DNA of 57,029 nt from Candidatus Gastranaerophilales bacterium (lineage in GTDB: Bacteria; Cyanobacteriota; Vampirovibrionia; Gastranaerophilales; UBA9579). Below are positions 18,909-26,031 of the stretch, piece by piece (position 1 is the first letter of the stretch; every line of letters begins with the position of its first letter). The translations under genes were made by a program, and so were the position numbers. The notes beneath the pieces are model-generated. The model was not told where the DNA came from, made no database searches, and was given only the letters and a program-made list of their open reading frames with translations. The DNA lies in assembly GCA_028689995.1 (NCBI GenBank), contig JAQVCB010000008.1, positions 1 through 57,029 on the forward strand, written 5' to 3'.

Positions 18909-20009
18909 ATGAATGCAGATAAACTTGTAAAATTGGTAAACAAAACAGCAGATAAATTTAATTCTCAACCTGTAAAAAAAAGAATTTCTTTTATTTCTCC
19001 TAAAAAAGTCGTAATAATTTTGCCCGAGTACATTGGAGATATTCTTTTGCTCACTCCTGCTATTAGAAATCTGAGCAAGAGTTTTGGAAATTCAGTAAAA
19101 ATTGACCTTGTAGGTAATAAAAATGCAAAAAATCTACTGGAAACCCTTCCTTATTTTGATAATTTTTATCTTGAAGGAGAGGAAACCGGCAGGAAAGTTT
19201 CATTTTTAAAGAAGCAAAACTATGACACGATTTTTTTGTTTAATATCAGATTTTTCTGGGCATTAGCCGGATATCAGGCAAAAGTCCAGCAAAGAGTTGG
19301 TTTTAATCTTGAAAAATTAGGACTGGAAAACATTTTTTTATGGCGAAAATTAATGACCCATTTAATAAAATCTGCAACTGTTTATGACAAAAGACATCAG
19401 ATAAATATATATATGGATATGTTAAAAACCCTTCAACTGGAGGTAGATAGTGATTTTCCAGAAGTATTATTATCTGATAATGATATTAAAAAAGCAAATA
19501 CCCTGATAAAAGATATTTCAGGAGGCAGGGTTTTAATCCATGCAACAGCCGGTTCTCCTGGAAAACAATGGAATTTTAATAACTGGGCAGTAATAATAAA
19601 ATATTTAAAAGAAAAATATAATTTCAGCATAATTGCTACAGGCTGTTCAGCAGAAAAATCTATTTATGATTACATATCAAGAAAATCAGGAGTGGAAATA
19701 CATAATCTTTGCGGTAAAACAACAATTAGAGAAACAATAGCACTATACAAACATATAGATTTAGCTATTACTCTGGATACTGCATCCGCACATTTTGCAG
19801 CAGCAGCAAACACAAAAAATATTATAGTAATTTACGGGCCAACGAATGAAACTCAATGGAAACCTTATACGCCATATTCATTTATTCAGCAAATCTGTCT
19901 GGATTTAGATTGCAGGCCTTGCCTTACCAGATTATGCAGGCATAGGAAATGTCTTTCAGGTATTACGCCTGATATGGTGATAGATGCAATAGAAAATGCA
20001 GTTATTTAA
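18909..20009 (+). CDS. Glycosyltransferase family 9 (heptosyltransferase-like)
   Basis: GT9 enzymes transfer ADP-heptose or similar sugars to lipopolysaccharide core. The N-terminal Rossmann domain begins KKVVIILPEYIGDILLLTPA, and the C-terminal domain has HATAGSPGKQW, LCGKTTIRET, ITLDTASAHFAAA and YGPTNETQW, all placed as in WaaC/WaaF-type proteins. A Cys-rich end (CLDLDCRPCLTRLCRHRKC) is often seen in this family. An in-frame GTG lies at 18900, but ATG 18909 has AGGTG upstream and is chosen. The neighbouring manC and phosphoesterases fit a surface-glycan role. The stop overlaps the convergent gene by 8 bases. Confidence 0.9.
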   Translation: MNADKLVKLVNKTADKFNSQPVKKRISFISPKKVVIILPEYIGDILLLTPAIRNLSKSFGNSVKIDLVGNKNAKNLLETLPYFDNFYLEGEETGRKVSFLKKQNYDTIFLFNIRFFWALAGYQAKVQQRVGFNLEKLGLENIFLWRKLMTHLIKSATVYDKRHQINIYMDMLKTLQLEVDSDFPEVLLSDNDIKKANTLIKDISGGRVLIHATAGSPGKQWNFNNWAVIIKYLKEKYNFSIIATGCSAEKSIYDYISRKSGVEIHNLCGKTTIRETIALYKHIDLAITLDTASAHFAAAANTKNIIVIYGPTNETQWKPYTPYSFIQQICLDLDCRPCLTRLCRHRKCLSGITPDMVIDAIENAVI

Positions 20010-20982
20010 GATCAAGAATTATGCTTGTATTTCTGTCTTTTTCTTTACCGGCTGAAAGGTCCTGAGAAGATGACAGGCTTTTGCTTAATTGCTGTACGTC
20101 TTTCATATTGGTTTCTTTAAATTCAAAATTAAATGTAATTTTATTACAGTTTTTATTAATTGTAATTATTCTGAATGCATTCGGGTATTCAACCAGAGAT
20201 GGCGTGCTAATAAAGACAATATTTCCCACTTGTTTGATCTTTGTGGCATGGTAATGACCGCTTAAGACTGCAATCACGTTATTATGTTTTTTTAATAGAT
20301 CAAGATACTCTGCTGAATTAATAATTTTATGTCCTTTGCTTTCAAAAGGTTCAACGATCGGATGATGTTCAACAATAAGAACTTTTGAGTTCAAGTTTTT
20401 ATCTAACTGTTCGTCAAGCCACTTTAGTTGTTGTTTGTCGACATAACCATTTGCAGTAATTCTTGTATCAATTACGGGGTCCATCACAACAACCAAATAT
20501 CCTTTTTTCGGCACAAAGCTGTAATAACTTTTATTTGCTTTAATGCAGCAGTTTGCTTCTTTTATGATTTTAAGATATTTTTTCTTGTTAAAAGAGCTCC
20601 ATACACCTACATCATGATTTCCAAAAGCAAAATACCATGGGGTTTTTAAGTTATTTGCTATATTAATAAATTCTAATAAATCATCTTTTTGAGGCCTATT
20701 TATCTGATCTCCCGAAAATATAACAAAATCTATATTATTAATACAATTTATTTGTTTTACAGCGTCTTTCAAAAGATCTTTTGATGATCCAAGCATTCTT
20801 CTATTTGTATTTTTTCCGTTAATATCAAGATGAACATCGGATAATTGAGCAAACTTTAGTGTATCAGAATATCCGTTAAATCCTTTTAGGTTTATGCCTG
20901 GGTTAGCAATGCCTGTACTCAGAATTATACTTAATATTAACGTTAAAAATATAATTGGTAAAAATTGCTTTTTTATTCTCAT
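20002..20982 (-). CDS. Exported or membrane-anchored metallophosphoesterase
   Basis: After a positively charged start (MRIKKQFLP) comes a hydrophobic segment (about residues 8-26), so it is exported or anchored. The phosphoesterase motifs follow: AQLSDVHLD, FSGDQ, FGNHDVG, VEHHP and LSGHYHATK. An ATG at 21021 is in frame, but AGGAGA lies 12 bases before ATG 20982, so this start is preferred. Residues near the C-terminus (about 285-325) are polar and probably flexible. It differs from the phosphoesterase at 17876, so it is not a recent duplicate. Substrate unknown. Confidence 0.85.
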   Translation of the reverse strand: MRIKKQFLPIIFLTLILSIILSTGIANPGINLKGFNGYSDTLKFAQLSDVHLDINGKNTNRRMLGSSKDLLKDAVKQINCINNIDFVIFSGDQINRPQKDDLLEFINIANNLKTPWYFAFGNHDVGVWSSFNKKKYLKIIKEANCCIKANKSYYSFVPKKGYLVVVMDPVIDTRITANGYVDKQQLKWLDEQLDKNLNSKVLIVEHHPIVEPFESKGHKIINSAEYLDLLKKHNNVIAVLSGHYHATKIKQVGNIVFISTPSLVEYPNAFRIITINKNCNKITFNFEFKETNMKDVQQLSKSLSSSQDLSAGKEKDRNTSIILDLK

Positions 20983-21219
20983 AATAAAAAAAAATCTCCT
21001 TTTATATATCCTATTAATCATTTTATATTAAAATTAACTGTTATTTTTAAATTAATCTTTTATTGTTCTTGATAAGGGAAATAATTGCTTGTAGAATTAT
21101 ACTGAACTTCATACAAGAAGTTTAAAATACAAGTGGCATTCTGAACTTGTTTTATAATCTATAAACACAGATTTAATGATGCCTGGTATAAATATAATAT
21201 ATAATCTTATTTTTGTTAT

Positions 21220-21305
21220 GGAGAGGTGCCAGAGTTGGTCTATCGGCGTCGCCTCGAAAGCGAATGGGCTTCACGGCCACAAGGGTTCGAATCCCTTCCT
21301 CTCCT
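21220..21305 (+). tRNA. tRNA-Ser (anticodon CGA)
   Basis: Acceptor arms GGAGAGG (21220-21226) and CCTCTCC (21298-21304) pair perfectly. The anticodon loop CTCGAAA gives CGA at 21255-21257, there is a long class II variable arm, and the T-arm is AAGGG-TTCGAAT-CCCTT. CCA is not encoded. The discriminator base is T instead of the G usual for serine tRNA, and the outermost anticodon-stem pair looks like G-A. An AT-rich promoter with TATAAT lies about 20-25 bases upstream. Confidence 0.93.
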
Positions 21306-21500
21306 GCTTTAAGTCTTAAAAAGCTCTCATAGAGAGAATTTAAACCTAATTATGGCGCCATAAGGTGCTATTTGTTTGACGATAAAACATATTAAATCGT
21401 AGAGAACGTAGATTTATCAGTAAAACATGCAGAAATTCTCTTTTTCACTTTTTCGAGTGGCCGTTGCAATAAAGATAAATATAAGTAATGCTCAATACTA

Positions 21501-21535
21501 AAAACCGTTGATCTCACAATCAACGGTTTTTAGAT
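21501..21535. terminator. Bidirectional terminator after mazF
   Basis: AAAACCGTTGAT (21501-21512) pairs with ATCAACGGTTTT (21519-21530) around a six-base loop. The stem is flanked by As on one side and Ts on the other, so it can end minus-strand mazEF transcripts and plus-strand transcripts from the tRNA-Ser side. Confidence 0.85.
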
Positions 21536-21551
21536 TTTAAACTTAACTTTG

Positions 21552-21896
21552 TTAATTTAGTTCAAGATGAAGTTTTAGTTTTTTGTCTACTTCTTTTAAT
21601 TTTTCTTTTGAAATTTCACCAATCTTATTTTTTAATCTTCTCTTATCAAACGTACAAATATCTGGAACTCTTATCAAACTCTGTTTATCAAGTTTATTCA
21701 ATTTATCTGGATCAATAATAACAATAATAGGATTCTGTTTTATTCTGCTTGTAAGCGGGACTACAGTAACTTTTGAAGTTTTATCATTTGCAATATTATT
21801 TGAAATTATTAAAGCAGGTCTTGTTTTTTGTATTTCTGTTCCAACGGAAGGATCGAATTCAACAAGCCAAATTTCACCACGCTTTGGACTTCCCAT
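21552..21896 (-). CDS. mazF: MazF/PemK-type mRNA interferase toxin
   Basis: MazF cleaves mRNA at specific short sequences when its antitoxin is lost. The sequence has the family start KRGEIWLVEFDPSVGTEIQKTRP, then ALIISNN, VTVVPLTS and SLIRVPDICTFDKRRL, at the usual length (114). The first codon overlaps the stop of the upstream antitoxin gene (TAATG), the usual arrangement of these pairs. A strong terminator follows. Confidence 0.93.
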   Translation of the reverse strand: MGSPKRGEIWLVEFDPSVGTEIQKTRPALIISNNIANDKTSKVTVVPLTSRIKQNPIIVIIDPDKLNKLDKQSLIRVPDICTFDKRRLKNKIGEISKEKLKEVDKKLKLHLELN

Positions 21897-22123
21897 TATT
21901 CTTTACCTATATCTTTCAATGAAGTCTCTTCCCATCCTTGCATGTCTTTATCATCTTCTTTACTAAATTCAGCATATTCTTCGTAAGCTTTTTCAAGGGT
22001 TTCTTTCTGTCTTAATTGCTTATAATCTTCAAGTATAGTGACTATGGTTTTACTTCTATTTTTACCCTGTTCATCTATGAATTCAATTATATCCTCTGGA
22101 AGTGAAACAGAAACTTTTGGCAT
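21896..22123 (-). CDS. Ribbon-helix-helix antitoxin of the mazEF-type pair
   Basis: The 75-residue protein starts PKVSVSLPEDIIEFIDEQG, the pattern of a ribbon-helix-helix DNA-binding antitoxin, followed by an acidic C-terminus (EEYAEFSKEDDKDMQGWEE) suited to masking the toxin. It overlaps mazF by the TAATG junction. A palindrome in its promoter suggests autoregulation. It is a CopG/RHH-type rather than an AbrB-type MazE, so the mazE symbol is not used. Confidence 0.9.
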   Translation of the reverse strand: MPKVSVSLPEDIIEFIDEQGKNRSKTIVTILEDYKQLRQKETLEKAYEEYAEFSKEDDKDMQGWEETSLKDIGKE

Positions 22124-22144
22124 ATATTTTACCTCTTTTTATTA

Positions 22145-22175
22145 CTACTCTATAGTAGCATATTATGGTAGTATA
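22145..22175 (-). promoter_or_regulatory. Promoter and operator of the toxin-antitoxin pair
   Basis: The palindrome CTACT-CTAT-AGTAG (22145-22158) lies just downstream of a minus-strand -10 box TATACT (22175-22170) and about 20 bases before the antitoxin start codon. The position fits an operator bound by the antitoxin or the complex. The -35 box is not clear. Confidence 0.5.
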
Positions 22176-22283
22176 ATCAAGTCTTTGATAAGTATTATGT
22201 TCTATGATAGGATCAATGTTGATTTGAGCGTAAAAACAAGCTATACTTGATTTATAAGGTTAAAATAGAATAAATCTATCTTC

Positions 22284-22326
22284 GGCCACAAGGATTCGAA
22301 TTCCTTTAAGACCTGCTTTTAGTCCA
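22284..22326 (+). repeat. Degraded second copy of the tRNA-Ser 3' end and its flank
   Basis: CGGCCACAAGGATTCGAATT followed by CCTTTAAGACCTGCTTTTAGTC repeats, with several changes, the tRNA-Ser variable arm, T-arm and 3' flank at 21274-21316. About 110-150 bases later both copies again share CTTTTTCGAGTGGC-like sequence (near 21450 and 22460). The 1010-base offset brackets the mazEF pair. This is the pattern left by integration into the tRNA 3' end. The rest of 22186-22529 holds no gene that I can support. Confidence 0.7.
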
Positions 22327-22529
22327 CAAAAAGAGAAAAGTGGCCATAAATAAAGCGAATCGCCCGCACACAGCGCGATTTTTACTTTTAGAGAAAGAGT
22401 ATACAGCCACAAAATTAAGAATTATATCCCGAATTAACCCAAAATTCTCCTTCCCTCTTTTTCGAGTGGCTTTCTGAATTTGGACAAATAAAAACCACTG
22501 AAATATTATCAGCGGCTTAAAGATAATTT

Positions 22530-22775
22530 CTAGAAGCATAATATCTTTTTCTGTTCGTCCCAATCAGAAGTTTTTATTTTAAATAATGTTTGAAGATTAA
22601 GATCTCTTGGTTGTTTACCATTTAAAATCTTCTCTATAATATCAGGATTCAAAAACCTTAATCCAAGAATATATTTGATATAAGTTATATTGAATTCCTT
22701 CTCTATTCTTAATATGTCAGTACTGTTTATAATTTCTCCAGATAGTATAAGCTTATTCCAATAATAGCTGATGCT
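22530..22775 (-). pseudogene. C-terminal remnant of a large serine recombinase
   Basis: Read on the minus strand, the frame gives GEIINSTDILRIEKEFNITY, then IKYILGLRFLNPDIIEKILN and GKQPRDLNLQTL, ending DWDEQKKILCF before a TAG. This matches the C-terminal end typical of large serine recombinases (pattern APDIVEAILDGRQP...DWAEQRRLLGF). The frame is closed upstream by a stop near 22773, no catalytic domain is present, and the IS630 copy begins 50 bases further. It is a dead fragment of an older integrative element at the tRNA-Ser site. Confidence 0.72.
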
Positions 22776-22824
22776 CTATTGCTCCTAGAATTTTCACTCA
22801 AATTAAGAGATGAGATTATAAGTA

Positions 22825-23894
22825 GGTAACAATAAATTTTTACGTCTTATTATTCAATTTAGTGATTCCTTCTTGTATGGCTAGCTCTAAGTCGTTTGTA
22901 TTGTCAAAATTCCTTTTAGTCATATAGTAATATTTCAAGATATTCCATTTATTCTCTATGAGGTTTAATTCAGGGCTATAAGGTGGTAGGTGATAAAAGA
23001 ATATACCTTGTTTTTCCCATTCAAGTTTTTTTCTTTTCGTTATTTTGCTTGTATGTATACTATAATTATCAATTACTACACATGTAGGAATGTCGTTTTC
23101 AGGCTTCGTTAATTCAAATAAGCCTATAAACATTTCAGAATCCATTTTATCTTGTGTTGTAGAATAACGCAGCTCTTCTTCTTTGTAATCAAACAAGCCT
23201 AAAACATTGGATTTAATAGTTATATCATTTATTTTATCTATATGTTTTTGTTGTCCTTTCTTTGTCCAGCTATAATTAATTGGTAAATTACTAGAAAAAC
23301 CAGATTCATCTGCATAAATAAGTTTTATTTCTCCTGCTTTTGCAAGCTTTTGATATATTCCAAGTTCTTCTTTTGCTTTAATAAAAAGAGTTTCATCCCT
23401 CTTGTAAATAAGGCTGTTTCTCGTTCTTTTGTAAACATACTCATCTTTTTTTTAAATGATATTTTATTGTATTTGGATGAAATCTCACTCCAAATTTTTT
23501 TCAATATCGTCTCTGATTGAATTTTTTGTACTTGTTTCTGGTGATTCTGCTATTTCTATTATTTTATCTCTTATTTCGTCCGTTACTTCTCTTGCCCTGC
23601 CTGATCTTTCTTTATCAAATAATCCAGAAATCCCCGAATTTTTGTAATTTACTGTCCAGTTTGAAATTGTTTTTTTCAACTTTCCAAGAATTTCAGCAAC
23701 TTCTTCTCTTGATTTACCTTTATTTAATAACTCTAATGCGTGAGCTTTTTCCCGAACTTTAGCTTTTGAATGGTATTTACGCATTTCAGTTATTGTTATT
23801 TCTTCGTATTCTTGTAATTTTAGTCTTTTCATATTTAATACCCGGTTTTTTCAATACCAGATATTTCAGACGTAAAATTTTTTTATTTGTTACT
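22825..23894 (-). mobile_element. IS630-family insertion sequence, 1070 bp
   Basis: Imperfect inverted ends GGTAACAATAAATTTTTACG (left) and the complement of AGTAACAAATAAAAAAATTT (right, continuing into TACGTCT) are flanked by TA dinucleotides at 22823-22824 and 23895-23896, the target duplication of the IS630/Tc1-mariner superfamily. The length is typical. The transposase runs on the minus strand and is frameshifted. It sits between the serine-recombinase remnant and the left attachment repeat of the large element. Confidence 0.82.
22840..23832 (-). pseudogene. IS630-family transposase, interrupted by two frameshifts
   Basis: The N-terminal part (23485-23832) holds the helix-turn-helix region (HALELLNKGKSREEVAEILG, ISNWTVNYKNSGISGLFDKE). 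The C-terminal part (22840-23196 and upstream) holds the DDE domain: IYADESGFSSN, VVIDNYSIHTS and LPPYSPELNLIENKWNILK with the final glutamate. The frame breaks twice at A-runs: at about 23491-23497 the run has seven As where eight would keep the frame (a AAATTTG heptamer is also there), and at about 23447-23454 it has eight where seven would. With both corrected, the sequence reads KKFGVRFHPNTIKYHLKKKD and on without stops. Probably inactive unless slippage rescues it. Confidence 0.82.
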
Positions 23895-24029
23895 TATTGC
23901 AGTATAGCTAATATTACCTGATTTAGTTTTACGTTTTTGAATTGTAGCCATAAATTCCTACTGTAGCAAAAGTGTAGCATTTACTTAAAACTACAGAATC
24001 CAAAAACGTCAAAAACAACCAATAGAAAA

Positions 24030-24075
24030 ATGCCGAGAGACAGAATCGAACTGTCGACACAGGGATTTTCAGTCC
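24030..24075. repeat. Left attachment repeat (displaced tRNA-Phe 3' part)
   Basis: 46 bases identical to 52380-52425. On the minus strand it corresponds to tRNA-Phe from the anticodon stem through the T-arm to the discriminator base, after which the sequence diverges. It is not a functional tRNA because the 5' half is missing. The flank to the element's first gene (24076-24417) otherwise holds only AT-rich sequence, the 17-bp repeat at 24191 and a weak inverted repeat near 24285-24335. Confidence 0.92.
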
Positions 24076-24190
24076 TAAAAAACAGCATTTTTGTTAGAAA
24101 AAACATAGGTTAAATTTAATAATATCTCGAATTTTAGAAAAATGATTGCTTTTTTAGAAATATGTCAGACACAAAAGAAAAATCGGGAAA

Positions 24191-24207
24191 GGGGAGATAT
24201 AGGGGAG
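24191..24207 (+). repeat. 17-bp repeat inside left end (candidate arm-type site)
   Basis: GGGGAGATATAGGGGAG occurs here, 115 bases inside the left attachment repeat, and again in the same orientation at 52312-52328, just inside the right end. A purine-rich 17-mer shared only by the two ends suggests arm-type binding sites for integrase or excisionase. Confidence 0.6.
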
Positions 24208-24417
24208 TGAAATTAAAATAATAAGTGAAATTTGGTATATACAAAAGAAATAAAATCGAGGCTAAAAGCGAGTTTTAAGTGTAATAAATTGTAAAAATTT
24301 CATAATTCTGATAAAAAAATTTACAATTATCAAATTCAAATTTTATTCACATATAAAGAAACTTGAACATTTAACTCTTAGAATGCTATTTTACTAGGCT
24401 TATGAGGTTATAATAAT

Positions 24418-26031
24418 TTAAATCTCAGCTACGTTGTCACTTCCAAACCAGCTTATTGCTTGATTTATCATCTTTTGGGAAGGATTTTCACTATATACAA
24501 CTAAATTATTTTTTGCCCTTGAACTACATACGTAAAAAATCTTTTGAGTTCTTTTTATAATTGATTCTTTCCCCTCTGTATTTTCAAATAAATGTTTAAA
24601 ATTATAATTGTTCCATCCTCCATTATCCAAAACAACAAAGACATTCTCAAATTCAGCACCTTTTATACCATGCTGGGTTGAGTAGGGTGTTTTGTCGTAT
24701 TCATATTCATATAAGGATATTACTTGTCTAAATGATATTGTTTTTACTGCATTGTATAATTCTTCTTTTTCTGTCATAAATTCGGTTAATTTATCATCTA
24801 TTCTAATAAGATTTAAGCCATCCGCTTTAATAATTATGTCTTCTATGGAATTATTAATAATTGCTTCTATGCTATCAAAGGATTCTTTTAATTTTTTTTT
24901 ATCAGAAGACTTTGAAATATAGATATTAATCTTTCTTACCAATTCACTATAATTTTTATCTTTATATAAATCCAGAATTTCTTTTATTTTATAAAGATGC
25001 CTTATTAACTTATCCCTGTTATCACCTATAAGCCTATCCTTATTCGTATATTTATCAAACAGATCTATAAATCCACACTCATTAGCAATTAATTTATGTG
25101 TGAGATACAGCTCTTTAGTTTCTTTGTTATTGTTAAAATCCCAATTCTCAAACAAAGGGCTTAACTTTATACGGTTGATATTTGTTGAACTAGAATAAAT
25201 AAATTTTACAGAGCCGTTTTTATTTATAATATTGCCTTGATCATCTTGTAATGATGGTTCTTGCTTAATACTATCATTTCTTATTTTATTTATAAGACTT
25301 ATAACCTCTTTAGAGCACCTATAATTATCATTTTTTAATATTTCTTTTACAGTTCCATTATCAATATAATACTGAATATCTCCAATTCCTTTATCATAAA
25401 TAGACTGCATAGAATCTCCGAAAAGACCTATAACGTTTATTTTATTAGTTTTTGATTGTAAATAGTCTAAAAATATTTGAATTACTTGATTTTCGGTATC
25501 TTGATATTCATCAATTAGGATAAAAGAATATTTGTCTTTGATAATGCCTGATAATAAAGGATAATGCTCAAACATGTAATTTGATAGTTTTAATACTTCA
25601 TCATGAGAGATAATTCCTTCTTCTATTTTTTTATACTCTTTATAATTGATTACTTTATCATTAAAGAAATCAACCATTATAGGCGTTTCACCTTTGTATT
25701 TTATTCCTGATTTGGGTTGTTCTTCTTCCTTTAAGATAAGATTATAAAGAGCAATTTTTAAGTTTTTTTGATAATCCTTAATATTTTCCCATAAGAAATC
25801 ATGAATTGTTGATACTCGCAAATTTTTATATGGAAAACGTTCTTTTATCTCATCAACTGCAACATTGGTATAAGTCATACAAGCAACACTAGCTAAAGGG
25901 CTTTTTTCATAAATATATTCTAAAACTTCCCCTAATGCGTATGTTTTGCCACTTCCAGCTCCACCACTTAAAAGAAAATTTTGATTATTATCAATATACT
26001 CTTTTATCTGATTTATTATTCCGCTAGCCAT
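24418..26031 (-). CDS. gajB: UvrD-like helicase, Gabija GajB
   Basis: GajB is the helicase-like partner of GajA in Gabija anti-phage defence. Superfamily 1A motifs are in order: Walker A GGAGSGKT (about 19-26), TYTNVAVDEIKERF, STIHDFLW, Walker B LIDEYQDTENQ, LFGDSMQSIYD, NYRCSKEVI, STQHGIKGAEFENV and YVCSSRAKNNLVV. The length of 537 is a little above the usual near 500. The start ATG lies inside the end of the upstream nuclease gene (16-base overlap) with GAGGGA upstream, so the two are translated together. Confidence 0.85.
   Translation of the reverse strand: MASGIINQIKEYIDNNQNFLLSGGAGSGKTYALGEVLEYIYEKSPLASVACMTYTNVAVDEIKERFPYKNLRVSTIHDFLWENIKDYQKNLKIALYNLILKEEEQPKSGIKYKGETPIMVDFFNDKVINYKEYKKIEEGIISHDEVLKLSNYMFEHYPLLSGIIKDKYSFILIDEYQDTENQVIQIFLDYLQSKTNKINVIGLFGDSMQSIYDKGIGDIQYYIDNGTVKEILKNDNYRCSKEVISLINKIRNDSIKQEPSLQDDQGNIINKNGSVKFIYSSSTNINRIKLSPLFENWDFNNNKETKELYLTHKLIANECGFIDLFDKYTNKDRLIGDNRDKLIRHLYKIKEILDLYKDKNYSELVRKINIYISKSSDKKKLKESFDSIEAIINNSIEDIIIKADGLNLIRIDDKLTEFMTEKEELYNAVKTISFRQVISLYEYEYDKTPYSTQHGIKGAEFENVFVVLDNGGWNNYNFKHLFENTEGKESIIKRTQKIFYVCSSRAKNNLVVYSENPSQKMINQAISWFGSDNVAEI

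Noticed and set aside
22306-22563. 85-codon minus-strand frame
   Set aside because: It covers part of the tRNA-Ser-derived repeat and runs out of frame over the serine-recombinase remnant; no start signal or family.
24285-24335. Inverted repeat AATTGTAAA/TTTACAATT below gajB as terminator
   Set aside because: Arms are AT-only, the loop is long and no T-run follows, so termination is not supported.
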